From Tenrec ecaudatus (taxonomy: Eukaryota > Chordata > Mammalia > Afrosoricida > Tenrecidae): DNA of 64,000 bases. Location of the stretch: NCBI RefSeq assembly GCF_050624435.1, contig NC_134545.1, forward strand, positions 87,138,063-87,202,062, given 5' to 3'. The first letter of the stretch is position 1. Each line of letters opens with the position of its first letter. Both the position numbers and the translations under genes were made by a program. This document shows, piece by piece, positions 11,166 through 40,998 of the stretch. The notes beneath the pieces were generated by a model. It had not been told where the DNA came from. It made no database searches and was given only the letters and a program-made list of their open reading frames with translations.

Positions 11166-11904
11166 GCTTTTCGGATGGGTTGGGGGGTGAGATGCCTGTG
11201 CAACCCCCAACAAGGCGTGTGGGGGAAGGAAGCCCCCATTGCTTCCTTCAGCACACATGGGAATTGTTTTTGTGAAAACGCAACAATAAAAACAGTTTTG
11301 CATTGGTAAGAAGCGAGAACAGGCTGAGTGTCCCACTCACGGCCCTCCCGTCACCTGGGAGCCTGCCGGAGGTCCCTGACCACCTGAGTCAACTTACACG
11401 TGGGCACAGTCCCCAGGTAGCACAGTACAGTTTGAGAAGTGATGCCCCTGTCACCATCAGACTTTTTTGTTTTTCTCACCCACGGTCGGCCCTGCCTATC
11501 CGCCTTTGAGCACAGGTTGGACTGGTTGGGAGCCAGCTCCCCACACTGCCCTTTGCTCGCCTCTCTTCACGGCATGTGTCCTTGCATTTCTCTTGCCGTG
11601 GGGGGTTGGTACCCATGGGTCAGCCCCTCGCTGCCTTTCTGAAGACCACGGAGCTGGCTGAGCCAGTCCCTTTGTTGTGCCCGTGGACAGTGGCCAACTC
11701 TCTGCCTGCCTGTAAACATTGCTCCCACAGACATCTCACCACTTCTCTTTGGGGCTATTTTGTTAAGGTGGAATTTGAGCACCAAGGTGCCCCCCCCCCA
11801 CCATGGGGGATCCTGGTCCCACTCTGCTGGACCAAGGAGTAGCCATTGTCCTGTGTCTCCCCTCTCTCCCCGGCGATGGAGACCCAAAGGCAGAACAGGC
11901 TTTC

Positions 11905-12010
11905 AAGGGACATGGGCCTGGACTCAAACCTAATCTTTTTCTTTTTTACTAGGTGACGTTGAGTAAGTCACTTAACGTCTCTGAGCTTGACGTTTCTGGT
12001 ATTAAATCAT
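11905..12010 (-). mobile_element. MIR fragment
   Basis: Antisense MIR text: 'tgagtaagtcacttaacgtc' and 'tctctgagcttgacgtttc' follow the conserved core. Confidence 0.65.
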
Positions 12011-12529
12011 ACTGAGTGCTACAAATTTTGTGGGGTTTTGTGAAAGGGATGGTGACGCCACCACAGCTGTGTGTTGAGCAGGGACATTTAATTTAATCCT
12101 GAGACTCCTCTGCTGAGTACATGACCCCCCTCTTGCTCGGTGCTGAAGAGGAACCTGAGGCTGGTGAAGCAGCTGGCCAGGGTTATGCTGTGGGCACAGT
12201 GTGTGCTCCAACCCGGGCTGCCAAGGCCAGAGCCTGGAGTCCTGTGGTGCCACCAGAGAGGAGCACCAACGGTCAGTGCTGGCTCGTGGCCCCTGGCTCA
12301 GCCGTGGCTGGGTTCCCTGCCTCCTTTCGCCCGGGCTTTATCGGTTTGGCCGGGCTACTCCCGGGCATCGAGCTGGGCGCCGTTCCAGAGATAACTCATG
12401 GGTGAATCCCGGCTTTGTTTTGTGTCCAGACTTGCTTGCTCACGCGCTCAGTGGAACGAAGTTCTTGTACCGTGTAGGGCTGGCTCTGGTCCCCGCTGCT
12501 CACTGGCTCCTCCTCCTCCAGGGACAAGG

Positions 12530-12574
12530 ATGGCGAGAGGACCCGTGACCATGAGCCCCGCTCCGTGCTGCTGA
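12530..12574 (+). promoter_or_regulatory. MFSD13A: Short upstream ORF in MFSD13A leader
   Basis: An ATG at 12,530 (context aggATGg, with a purine at -3) opens a 14-codon frame ([14 protein letters not shown]) that stops at 12,574, 24 nt before the main ATG at 12,598. A second in-frame ATG lies at 12,551. If the acceptor at 12,521 is used, both are in the mRNA leader. Such an upstream ORF could lower translation of the main frame; that is inference. Confidence 0.5.
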
Positions 12575-12597
12575 GGCTGGGGCTGGGGCTGGCAGCC

Positions 12598-12765
12598 ATG
12601 GGGCTGGCCTGGCCCCAGGCCTGGTTGCTGGGCCTGCCGACAGCCGTGGTCTATGGTTCCCTGGCCCTCTTTATCTCCGCCCTGCACAATGTGTACCTGC
12701 TCTACTACGTGGACACCTTCGTGTCTGTGTACAAGATCAACAAAGCAGCCTTCTGGGCTGGAGAG
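12598..12765 (+). CDS. MFSD13A: MFSD13A coding exon 1
   Basis: Codes residues 1-56, from MGLAWPQ to FWAGE, and ends in phase 0 before donor GTAGGG. The exon itself probably begins at 12,522 after the acceptor 'ctcctcctccag'. Confidence 0.93.
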
Positions 12766-15700
12766 GTAGGGCCTGGACGGATGGCAGGTGCTGGACCCTG
12801 CCCAGGTTGTCCCTGTGCCTCGCTGGGTGAGGGGTGGAGGTGGAGGCTGGGGTGTGGGGGTGGGTATGGATTTCTCAACAGGTACTGGACCAGCTGCGAG
12901 CCTGGCACTGCTCCGGAGTCTCATGGGTAGTTATGCTATCTAGCAGGGGGCGCCTGGAGGAGTCAGGGGCAGTGGCTGGGGGAGGGGGTTTCAGCACAGA
13001 GACGGACAGCCAGCGTTTGCAGGCAAGCAAGCAGGGGGCCATCTGTGATGGGTGTTGAACAGACGGAAAATGAGGTCACCTGGAGCTCACCTGTCCCCCC
13101 CACCTGCAGGCCGTGTTTCTCGTCTGGAACAGCCTCAATGACCCCCTCTTCGGCTGGCTCAGTGACCGACAGTTCCTCAGCTCCCAGCCCTGGTGTGTGC
13201 GCACGTGCTCGGGGCCACTTCGCTTCCTGTCCCACCCTCTCCTGCCCATGGTGGGGGCTGGGGCGGGAGATAGGTGTGCCATCTTCAGCCATCCCTGCCC
13301 TGCTCTGTCTGGTTGGAGAAATAGCCTTCATGAACCCTTGCCTTGCTGTCCTGGCGGAAGAGACAGACCCCCGCTTGGCTGGTCCGCCACTTGGGATGAG
13401 CTTTGTCTGCGAGCACCCCCTTGCTGCTGCTTGCAGCTTCTCTGCCTGCCCCCCCTGCATCCCATCAGTGCCCCCACCCTGAGATGTGGGTCCCCTGCCA
13501 CTCGGGGCAACAGCACTGGCAGCCTGTAGGAGAAGAGAATGAGGCAGAGGTGGGAGGTGGGGGAGCGAGTGCCCACTGGAATGGCACTAACTAGATTGGA
13601 GGCCCTGGTCTGGGGTGAGTCCCACATCTGGGCCCCTCCATCCTCCTCTGGGGCCCAGGGGTTGGGCGCCAGGGGCTGGGGCCTGCCAAGGCTGAAGGGC
13701 ATCTCCCAGCAGCACCCCTCTCCCTGGCAGGTTAGGTGCCGGGCTCTCCGCGAGGGCCGTGGTGCTGGCACGGGTGCGGGCACTGGGCTGGCATGGGCCG
13801 CTGCTGGCACTGTCGTTCCTGGCATTCTGGGTGCCCTGGGCCCCAGCTGGCCTGCAGTTCTTGCTGTGCCTGTGCCTGTACGACGGCTTCCTGACCCTCG
13901 TGGACCTGCACCATCACGCCTTGCTGGCTGACCTGGCCCTCTCTGCCCACGACCGCACCCACCTCAACTTCTACTGCTCCCTCTTCAGCGCCGCGGGCTC
14001 CCTCTCCGTCTTTGCCTCCTATGCCTTCTGGAACAAGGAGGACTTCTCCTCCTTCCGCGCTTTCTGTGTGGCACTGGCCGCTGCCTCTGGGCTGGGCTTT
14101 GTGGGGGCCACACGGCTCCTGAGGAGGCGCGTGGAGATGGCTGGCAGCAGGGAGCCAGGGTGTTCAGCGCTGGCTGTGGACAGCGGGTGAGTGGCCAGCC
14201 CTGGTTCTACAGGGTTCTCCACCCCACCCCACCCCCGCACTCTCTGGAGGCTGACTACACTGGGTCCCCTGGCGGGGCGGGTGGCTACCCCACCTGGGGG
14301 ACAGCCCTGGCCCAGCCTGCGGCAGTGCTGACTCCCTCCGGTCCTGTGGACAGCCCTTGTGGAGAGGAGCAGGAAGCGGGTGGAGTCACCCTGGGCCAGT
14401 ACCTCCGGCAGTTGGCACGCCACCGGAACTTCCTGTGGTTCGTGGGCATGGACCTGGTGCAGGTACGGGTAGCAGCACCTTCTCCCCCAGGATAGCTGGG
14501 GGACATCTGGGTCAAGGGGGCAGTTTCCTCAAGAGCTGGGTGACCTGTTCGGGGTCTCTTGTGAGGCCTCCCCATAATTCAAAGCCCAGGCCAGGCAGGT
14601 CCGAGGTTGAATTCCAGCACCATTGGTTGGAGCTTCTGTGAATCCACGGCAGGTCGCAGCCTCTCTGGGCAGCTTGTCCTTGCCAGTGAAGTGAGCAGAT
14701 GAGGGTGATGTGCCTTATTTGGGGACTGTGTGGCAATGAAAACAAACCAAAAAACCCCAAAGTGCCACACCTAAAAGAGGCGAGGAATTTAAGGTCCCCG
14801 AATTTAGAATGTCTTCATGTCACCAAATTATTGTGTTTTTCATTAAAAAGATACAACTCAATCACTTCAATGAACAGTCTAATCCCAGCTAACTTTTTGT
14901 AAAGATCGACCCCCAGGCGGGGGGTGGGGGTGGTTTTGGCATGTTCCACCTCTAGGGACATGGGGACGTGTGCCCCCACCCCCACCCCGTGGACTGTGAA
15001 CTTCAGGCGCTGGCTCTAGTGCTCCGCCCCCTCACGGCCCTGTTGGGTTCCAGGTCTTCCACTGCCATTTCAACAGCAACTTCTTCCCTCTCTTCTTGGA
15101 GCACCTTCTGTCAGACCACATCTCCCTGTCCACAGGCTCCTTCCTGCTGGGTGAGTGGGTGTGCTTACGCACAGGCTGCAAGGACAGAGCTCGTACCTCA
15201 GGTCCCCTCGCCACCTGTGTGGATGCAGGCGGCCAGGTGTCAGAGGGCAGGGGTGGGAGCCTGTCGTGTGTGGCGGTCGGGGAGGTGGGGTAGGGACTGG
15301 CGTCTTGGCAATGGTGCCACCCCCAGAGGACAGGTAGGGGGGAAGTGCTGGTTAACAGGTGAGAGTTGCTCTCCGGGGAACCTGGGTGTGCCTGGTCTGG
15401 GTCCTTCCCAGGGTGGCCTAGGGTCTGCCGCTGAGGGGCCTCTGCCTCCTCTCACACGGGGATCAAGGGGTGCGAGGATTATATCAAAAGTGATGGGTGC
15501 GCAACTCTTTTATCAGTTCAGACCATTGACTTGTATGGGGTAGGAATTATAGGTCAATAGAACTAAAAAAAAAACAAAACAACAACCCAGCAGAGGAAAA
15601 ATGGTAAAAACAAAACAAAACAAAAAAAACCCATGCAACTGAACGGACAGACAAGAACAGGAGTGAGTGGCGAGTGGTGAGCACAGCACTGGGTGTCGCA

Positions 15701-18379
15701 GGCCCGGGTCCGCTGCACGCCAACGGTGATTTGGATGGGTCCGACATTGATAAGTCATGGCCGTGCCCCTCCCCTGAGCCTGGGTCCCTTCTCCCCAGGC
15801 ATCTCCTATGTGGCACCCCATCTCAACAACCTCTACTTCCTGCCCCTGTGCCGGCGCTGGGGGGTCTACACGGTGGTGCGTGGCCTCTTCCTGCTCAAGC
15901 TGGGCCTCAGTCTCCTCATGCTGTTGGCTGGCCCTGACCGCCCGGGCCTGCTCTGCTTCTTCATTGCTAGGTACGCCCGCCCCCTCTGCCCCCACCTCCT
16001 CTGCCCTACCCTTACCCGTGTCACTCTCGACCCCTCTTCTCACCACTGCCAGTAACCGTGTCTTCACTGAGGGCACCTGTAAGCTGCTGACCCTCGTGGT
16101 CACGGATCTGGTGGACGAGGACCTGGTGCTGAACCGTCGCAAGCAGGCGGCCTCCGCACTTCTCTTTGGCATGGTTGCCCTGGTGACCAAACCAGGCCAG
16201 ACCTTTGCCCCGCTGCTGGGCACCTGGCTGCTCTGCTTTTACACAGGTGAGGAGGGTCCTGGGGGCTGGCGAGGGGCTCTTGAGGCTTCAGGGGCTCCGG
16301 TTTACCCAGGGTACCAGCTGTGCGCCTAAACTCCAGGCCCAGTGAGGGAGAGAATGGCAACTGTCTGACTGAGGCTGGGCCAGGGCCATCCTAGGCTAAC
16401 ACCCCTCCCATGCAGGTAGAGGGGAGTGGATCTTAGCTTCTCCCATCCCTTCCATTGTCTCATTGGTCATGCTTATGCAGAACGCCTTGTCTGCCAGGTG
16501 CTGCTCCGAGGGCTTGGGGAGTTACAATGAGGTAGGCAAGGCCTTCACCGGCGTAGGGGCTGGTAGTGGAGCTAGAAAGAATTGGGTGGGTTTGGGGAGT
16601 CAGGAGAAGGAGGATTGGATGTTGTAGGGCTTGCTTGCAATAAATAGCCACGCAGAAAATACCAGAGCATGAGCAGAGCTATGGAGGAGGGATAAGAGCT
16701 CTGATTAAAACACGATGTGAGCCAGTGGGATGATGGAGTGCTGTCAGAGAAGATGTCTCCCAGAAAGCAACGCAGGCGACAGCGTTGGTCTGGAACTGAC
16801 CTTGAGGAGCCCCAGATGGTGGAGACAGCAAGTGCCAGGGCCCACGGTATCAGGAGTGGTCAGGAGACAAGTCTGGAGAAGAGGAGAGAGCCTGGCAGAT
16901 CAAGGCAGGGCTTCGACTTCGTTCTCAGCGAAGGACAGTGCCGGGAGGGTCTGGCTTCAGCAGGGGAGTGTGGTAGAGCTTTGGGTTAAAGAAACAGGTT
17001 CGTGGTTTTATTTGGCACCCTGGTATCACAGTGGGTTAAGTGATGAGCTGCTAACTAAAAGGTCAGCAGTTTGAACTCGGCACCTGCTGCTCGGAGAAAG
17101 ATCTGAGTCTGCTTCTGGGAAGATGTGTGGCTCAGAAACCCAGTGGGTCCATTCCACCAGGACCTGTCGGATCAGCTGGAGTCAGCTCGATGGCCGGGCA
17201 CGGATAGACTCTTTGTTGTTGTGGGGGCTACGCAGAGCAAGACATAGGTCAGTTCATCCCTTTCTACAGCGTAATCCAGAGCAATTGATCAGTCTCCGTG
17301 TGGCGGCACCCGCTCATCCTCCTGACTTGTTCTCTCCCAGCAAATATAAATTCACTCTCTCTCAACGTTCCAAGCTCATCTTTCTAGTTGCTGTTGCCAA
17401 TTTGGTCCCAAATAAGAAACTAAGCCCAGAGTAGAGCATTTCTAGTCAATCTTTCTCCTCAGAAGCATCCGGTGGGTCTGAACTACCAACCTTTGGGTTA
17501 GCAACCACGGACTTAACCACTGTGCCAACTACCCCATCTAGATCTGAAAATAGCATAATGCTCAAGGCAGATTTTTTTCTATTAGGTTGCTAAGTGATTG
17601 TTTGGTTTTCAGGAAACTTCAGGGGACTTTTGGTTTCTGGTTTAAAGATGGCCCCAGGGCAGTAGTTTAAGGGGTAGCCCCCTCACCTTCAGAGCCCAAA
17701 AGTCTGGTTCACATTGTAACGCTCCTTCTGGCTGCTGCATGGAGAATGGACCTGTTGAAGCCTGTGTGGGGCCAGCCAGAGGGCTGACCTCCAGGCCATG
17801 GCAAGGGCGATGGAGGCGGGGTCCCGGTGGTGGCAACAGAGCTGGAATGAAGTGGGTGATTTGGTATGTTTTGAGAGATTAGGGAAGGAGCGACCGATGA
17901 GGAGGGGTACTGAGGATCTTGGGCAATTTTGAGGTTTTGGCCTAAGTCGATGAAGGCAGATGAAGGTCCCATTCACTGAGGTGCATGGGGCAGGAGCAGA
18001 TTGGGAGGAAACCAGGAGCTGTGGTTTAGACAGGTACATGGCCCATTTGAAATGTCCCACTGTGGACTCCAGAGGTGAGCCAGGTTGACCACGTGTCTCC
18101 TGTGTTCTCGTCCTAGGTCACGATCTCTTCCAGCAGTCTCCTCTGGCGCCCGTGGGGAGTGCCCTGCCTTGGCCAGAGCCCCCAGCCCCACCCCCAGCGC
18201 AGGCCCCGACGCTGCGGCAGGGCTGCTTCTACCTGCTGGTGTTGGTGCCCATCACCTGTGCGCTGCTGCAGCTGTTCACCTGGTCCCAGTTCACGCTGCA
18301 CGGGAGACACCTGCACACGGTGAAAGCCCAGCGCCAGCACCTGTCACAGGCCCAGGGCCTGGATGTCAAGACAGTGTGA
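12598..18379 (+). CDS. MFSD13A: MFSD13A (TMEM180), major facilitator superfamily membrane protein
   Basis: Eight coding exons splice in frame: 12598-12765, 13110-13192, 13731-14186, 14354-14462, 15054-15150, 15799-15970, 16053-16246 and 18117-18379. Together they make 1542 nt, or 513 residues plus TGA. All introns are GT-AG. The start [12 protein letters not shown] was chosen as the first in-frame ATG and because it matches the human start I recall. The protein is polytopic with about a dozen hydrophobic segments. Recognisable stretches include [35 protein letters not shown] (the MFS loop 2-3 motif region with G-x-L-S-D-R), [30 protein letters not shown] and [16 protein letters not shown]. 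It belongs to the MFS_2/GPH-like group; its substrate is unknown. Human TMEM180 has been studied as a surface marker in colorectal cancer. No frame break is seen. The likely poly(A) signal is at 18,843. Confidence 0.96.
13110..13192 (+). CDS. MFSD13A: MFSD13A coding exon 2
   Basis: Codes [19 protein letters not shown] and onward to SSQP. It ends with two bases (TG) of a split codon completed by the G of the next exon. It lies between acceptor 'cacctgcag' and donor GTGTGTGC, a weaker donor than consensus. Confidence 0.92.
13731..14186 (+). CDS. MFSD13A: MFSD13A coding exon 3
   Basis: The largest coding exon: [19 protein letters not shown] through [20 protein letters not shown] to a hydrophilic loop ending ALAVDSG. 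Acceptor 'tccctggcag', donor GTGAGTGG, ends in phase 2. Confidence 0.95.
14354..14462 (+). CDS. MFSD13A: MFSD13A coding exon 4
   Basis: Codes [19 protein letters not shown] and [17 protein letters not shown]. Acceptor 'cctgtggacag', donor GTACGG, ends in phase 0. The N-terminal acidic loop is the least conserved part relative to the human protein as I remember it. Confidence 0.93.
14580..14755 (-). mobile_element. MIR-like fragment in MFSD13A intron 4
   Basis: Text such as 'tctctgggcagcttgtcc' and 'gtgaagtgagcagatgagg' resembles antisense MIR. It is diverged and could be another old repeat. Confidence 0.35.
15054..15150 (+). CDS. MFSD13A: MFSD13A coding exon 5
   Basis: Codes [20 protein letters not shown] to STGSFLLG. 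Acceptor 'ttgggttccag', donor GTGAGTGG, ends one base into a glycine codon. Confidence 0.94.
15799..15970 (+). CDS. MFSD13A: MFSD13A coding exon 6
   Basis: Codes [20 protein letters not shown] through [18 protein letters not shown]. Acceptor 'cttctccccag', donor GTACGC, ends two bases into a serine codon. Confidence 0.94.
16053..16246 (+). CDS. MFSD13A: MFSD13A coding exon 7
   Basis: Codes [20 protein letters not shown] to [12 protein letters not shown]. It lies only 82 bp after exon 6. Acceptor 'caccactgccag', donor GTGAGG. Confidence 0.95.
17015..17205 (+). mobile_element. AFROSINE
   Basis: Sense copy with 'ggtcagcagtttgaactcgg', 'ggctcagaaacccagtggg' and the tail 'gctggagtcagctcgatgg'. 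Confidence 0.8.
17461..17537 (-). mobile_element. AFROSINE head fragment
   Basis: Antisense tRNA-like half only: 'tgaactaccaacctttggg' and 'ttaaccactgtgccaac'. Confidence 0.65.
18117..18379 (+). CDS. MFSD13A: MFSD13A terminal coding exon 8
   Basis: Codes [20 protein letters not shown], a proline-rich stretch, the last membrane segment [18 protein letters not shown], and a cytosolic tail ending AQGLDVKTV, then TGA at 18,377-18,379. Acceptor 'gttctcgtcctag'. Confidence 0.95.
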
Positions 18380-18842
18380 GAAATGAGCAAGGCTGCGTAG
18401 GGAGGAGCAGTCTGAAGGCAGACGGCAGAGCTCATGCTCCTCCGCTAACCAAGGGTCGAGTTCTGCGTGACTTGACTGGCCCAGCTGGAGGAGGGCTGGG
18501 TGTATGTCTCAGGGACCTGTTTCCCCCCTGGGGGACAGGAGGAAAGAATGGGACTAAGAAGGGCTGGGGGCTGCCCTGTGGTGCTCATGGGATCACTGTG
18601 GGGCATGGGAGCCTGCCCTGCCACCTGGCTGCCCTATGGGCTCAGGAACCACTTTTGGTCCCTAGGCCCCCCACCCCTCCTCTGTGGTTCTGTCAGGCCT
18701 GCAGCAGCTACCACAGGGCTCCCCCACCGGCCTCTGAAGAGGTCCATTTCATAAAGACTGAATACAGCTGTCGTTTCTATACCTCGGCTCTGTGCTCTGT
18801 GCTGGGTGTGATGGGGGCAGGGAGCTCCTGAGTAGTTTCCCA

Positions 18843-18848
18843 AATAAA
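18843..18848 (+). terminator. MFSD13A: Candidate MFSD13A poly(A) signal
   Basis: AATAAA lies 464 nt downstream of the MFSD13A stop on +. It is the first canonical hexamer after the stop; variant hexamers upstream (for example CATAAA near 18,750) could also be used. Confidence 0.55.
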
Positions 18849-19749
18849 AGGGGTAGGTGGGTTACCTGCAGCACTTCTTGAGGTACCAGGGAGAAAATTC
18901 AGGCTGGTGGCCATGCAGGACCGGGCAGTCCAGGGGGTCTCGACTTCAAAATTACCTGGGGAGCTTGTGGTAATTGGCCTGACACTGCTTTTTCAGGCCT
19001 GGGTTGTAAAGGCCCCGGAGGCCAGTTTCCTGTGTAGCCTCGACCCAGAAGCACTGCCTGGGCCAGCTTTGTTGTGGCTCTGCTGTTAGCGGTGCCCCTG
19101 ACCTCTACTGCCTTGGCTGCCACTCGCCCCTCCCCACCAACATCCAGTTGTGCCAAGCAAATATATGTCCCTCAGTGGGCCTGTTAAGACCTGCTGCAGT
19201 GGGTTCGTGGAGGGAGGGCCTGCGGTGTGGCTGAGAAGGCAAGCCCTGGGCTACAAAGTCCAAGCTTTAACGACTGCTGATTTGTAGTCTCTCTGTAGCT
19301 CCACCTTCTTTGTACAAGTGAAAAACACGGACTGCTTGGTCACTGGTTGAACTGGGTTAGCATTTGTAAAGCACTTGGCAGTTATTTCCCCCCAACCGTG
19401 GGTTTAAAATGAACGAATTACCCAGACCATCTGTGAGCGAGCCTGGAAATGGCACTCTGCAAAGGTCCCAGGGTTCTCACTCGCCCTGGTCTGGAGAAGT
19501 GACGTCAGAGATGTCAGAGTTGCTTCCATCCTTCGGGTGGGCTCTCACGTGACGAGGGTTGTGGGCGCCTCAACGCCGTGGTCTGTGCACCCTGCAGACA
19601 ACTCCCCCCTTGGACGGGTCTGGCCGGTTAGCTAGTGCAACAGTGCCCTCTAGAGGCCAGATGGCGTATGCACCCCCACCCCCCAGAGGGCTTCGGGGCG
19701 CAGCTCCTCCAGATTCCCACCCAGCAGTGGCTACAGACAGGGCCGACGG

Positions 19750-21310
19750 ACACGCGTCTATCGGAACGGCTTTATTTACGTGTACTGGGCCTCACCAGGC
19801 AACGTGGGCTGCGCGAGGGCCAGGCCTGGGCTGAGAAAGGGAGGTGAGCTGGTAAAGCACACTGCAGTCTGCGGTCGCCACATTGCTGTCACACACACCT
19901 GCCGCTGCGCCCACGTCTGGCAGGGGCCCTTGGTCATAGGACGGCGAGAGGGAGAATACTGCCTGGACTTTGGAAGTGGGTGGGTCTCGGTGTCCCTGGT
20001 AGAGGTGCCAGTGAGGGCATGCTAGTCCCTGCCTGGCACCCTCTGGGTTGAGAGGAGCAGAGGAGAGGAGCGCCCTGCTGCCCGATCAGGTTCAAAGTCA
20101 ACAATGGCACAAGGGCAGCCCAGAGCCCTCGGGGCCCACAACCAGCAAGCGTGGAGAAGGCAACGTGGTTACTGTCGTCCTGAGGGCAGCTCTTCCTCTG
20201 AGCCCTGGGGTGGGGCTGGAGCTCCACTACCAGAGAGAGGGGGGACACCCCTTTCAGGAAAGGCCACCAGCAGCCAGCCGGCCCTTCTAGGGCAGGGAGC
20301 CCCTGGGGGAGGGAGAACAAGATGGAGGATGGGAGGGCCTCTGAGGGCAGCCTCGTCTCACACCAGCCCTGGGGCTCTTGGGTTCTGGCAGCTCACCAGT
20401 GGCAGGGGGTGGCGGGGCCTTGGGTGCTAGCTAAGCTGAGGTGCTTGTAAACATTAGTGTGAACAGGGTGACTGGCGGACGGGAGGTGACAGCTCCACGC
20501 ACATCAGCCCCCTCACTGAAGAAACACTTTAATAAATAAAACTGAAGATGGCATTGAGACAAAGATGGGAGGAAAACACCTAGCAGGACCTGTAGCCAAC
20601 AGGCTCCTGAAACTCCCAGGACCCCCGGACGGGGGCTGGGGCTAGAGCGTCAACTCTGTGGCCAATCAGAAGCAGTACTACTCCTGCCCTCCTCAAATGC
20701 CCCGGGTGGCCCTGGTCCCGGGGGAACTAGAGGGTAGGCTGACTGACCTCCCCTGGCCCTGGATGCTTAATAGCTCCTGGAGTGCCTTTCCAGCTTCCAA
20801 ACCCAAACGGCACCGAAAGCAGACAAATTCAACCCTGGCCCCAGCCCTCAGCCCCGTAACCCAGAGCAGAAGAATGAGCAAAGGAGAGGTGGCAGCTGCC
20901 ACCCAGGGGAAAGGGGGTGGGGTAGGGGGAGGGCTAGCTCAGCCTAGGACAGGCAGCAGCAAGGGGGGAGGAGTGGGGGTTGGGACACCTGCCTCTGCAT
21001 CTCCCCCCCATAATAAAGGAGTCCCACACAGCCAATGCAGGCCCAGTTGACAGGAGTGGGGGCCCTCTGCTGGCCACTTCCCTGTCAGGGTCAGTTAGTG
21101 GTCAACCCCTGGTCTCAGGCCGTCGCCATCGTGGGCAGTTCATCGTCCTTTCTGGGCCCCACGGCACTCGCATGTGCGCACACACTCACACCCCACGCAC
21201 CCACACACACGCTTGCATACACAGGCAGTTCCTCACACACACTCCGACTCAAGAAAGCGAGTTTTAAAGTGGAGTTAACTTCAGAGAGAGGTGGAGCTGC
21301 TGTCCCAGCA
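19750..21310 (-). other. ACTR1A: ACTR1A 3' UTR (inferred)
   Basis: The minus-strand region after the TAA at 21,311-21,313 runs to a canonical AATAAA hexamer (read on -, positions 19,776-19,771), giving a UTR of about 1.55 kb. That is close to the human ACTR1A UTR length as I recall it. The proximal part includes a CA-rich tract (about 21,170-21,245). No other gene is evident. Confidence 0.6.
19771..19776 (-). terminator. ACTR1A: Candidate ACTR1A poly(A) signal
   Basis: TTTATT on + is AATAAA on -. An alternative minus-strand ATTAAA lies at 20,533-20,528. The position leaves about 0.9 kb between the ends of the convergent MFSD13A and ACTR1A transcripts. Confidence 0.6.
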
Positions 21311-39892
<18,582 letters not shown>

Positions 39893-40145
39893 GATAGAGG
39901 AATCTCCTTCCGAGGAAGGAACTGCCAGCCCGGTCCGCTGCAAACGCCGCTGACACGCATGCGCAGTCTAGCCGCCGGTACTGGGCAGCCAGGGAGGGAG
40001 GGGCCCGGTCTCGCCTCCACGAACTACAGTCCCCAGCATGCTTTGCACCAGGGCTAATTCACAGACCAGCGGTGCAGGCTGGCCTCTTTATACTTAGACT
40101 AGCTACCGAATTTCCGTTTCACAGTACTCTGGGGCATGTAGTACC
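39893..40145 (-). promoter_or_regulatory. ACTR1A: ACTR1A promoter
   Basis: Upstream of the ACTR1A ATG there is an NRF1 core GCATGCGC (39,958-39,965), and a ZNF143/THAP11-type motif on + reading ACTACAGTCCCCAGCATGC (40,023-40,041). A second, reverse-oriented copy of the same motif type lies at about 40,127-40,142 (on - ACTACATGCCCCAGAG). No TATA box is seen. NRF1 plus ZNF143 sites are typical of constitutive CpG-island promoters. Short distance to the ATG suggests transcription starts around 39.93-40.0 kb. Confidence 0.65.
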
Positions 40146-40300
40146 CATTGAAAAAGTAGATATACTGCTTGATGCTTGTCTGGAGTTGGATTTTAATTGG
40201 TCCGTAATGCATGGATGTTTGGATTTTACAGTTCAGTCCTGCCTACTCCACTCCCTTGTCTCCTGGACAACACAAAGTTGCCACGTTCTTATTAACAACC

Positions 40301-40998
40301 AGTGATAAGCAGTTGACACAACGTTGCTTGCTGAAAGTGAAAGGACTTGGAGCATTTACTGAAGAAGATCAAAGACTACTTACTGCAATGTGGATTCACC
40401 TCCCTCAGGAGAAAGAAAATAACTCTCACAACTGGACCCATGAACCACACCATAATGCGGAAGAAAAGACTGACACTGTCAATTTCGTTTTATTTGGATT
40501 CACAACCAACACCCGTGAAAGGAGCGGTAAAAAGAGACAAACGAAGGATCCCTTTAAAATATTACAGAGCAAAGATATTACTTTGAGGACTAAGGTGAGT
40601 CTACTAGTCACACCAGGATATTTTCAATTTCCTCATGTGCATGTGAAAGCCGAGCTAGGGAGATGGGAAACCAAAGGAGAAATGCCTGTTAGTCAATGTG
40701 TGGGTGAGGAATATTGAATACCCCTGGGCTGCAAGAAGAAGAAACAGACCTGAGTGCTTCTTAGAAGGTGATGTTTTATCTTTTGTACTTTGGACATGTT
40801 ATCAGGGGGGACCAGTACCTGGATACAGACATCATGCTTGGTGGGATAGCTGCGTCAGTGAAAAAGAGGTGGATTGACACAGTGTGTATAACAGTGGGCT
40901 CAAACAGCAATGACTGTAAGGAAGGTCCAGGACCAGGAAATGTTTTGTTCTGTTACTATGAGCCGGAACTGACTCGATAACATCTAACAACAAGAATG
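40301..40998 (+). mobile_element. RTE (BovB-like) LINE, 3' part
   Basis: Decayed reverse-transcriptase 3' region. In different frames it gives HLLKKIKDYLLQCGF, EKTDTVNFVLFGFTTNT, SKDITLRTKVSLLV and FGHVIRGDQYLDTDIML, all matching the C-terminal part of RTE/BovB proteins, with frameshifts between them. It ends 'tgagccggaactgactcg' then 'ataacatctaacaacaag', the tail from which AFROSINE tails are thought to derive. Sense strand, long dead. It occupies the ACTR1A-SUFU divergent promoter interval. Confidence 0.85.

Larger units (their letters stand above)
5573..12521 (+). other. MFSD13A: MFSD13A 5'-UTR intron (inferred)
   Basis: There is no coding exon between the CpG-island donor and the coding acceptor. 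The interval is filled with reverse AFROSINEs (7239-7400, 9826-10,028), LINE 3' fragments (7559-7742, 9086-9155), MIR copies (8195-8300, 9340-9485, 11,905-12,010), a MaLR-like LTR fossil (10,608-11,165) and a SPIN-type transposon (10,732-10,915). The remaining stretches show nothing I can name. Confidence 0.5.
16247..18116 (+). other. MFSD13A: MFSD13A intron 7
   Basis: This is the largest coding-region intron (1.87 kb). It contains a + AFROSINE (about 17,015-17,205) and an antisense AFROSINE head (17,461-17,537). The rest shows no recognisable feature. Confidence 0.8.

Noticed and set aside
15513-16223. 236-codon minus-strand open frame
   Set aside because: It is antisense to MFSD13A exons 6 and 7, whose high GC content makes stop-free shadow frames; it has no recognisable domain.
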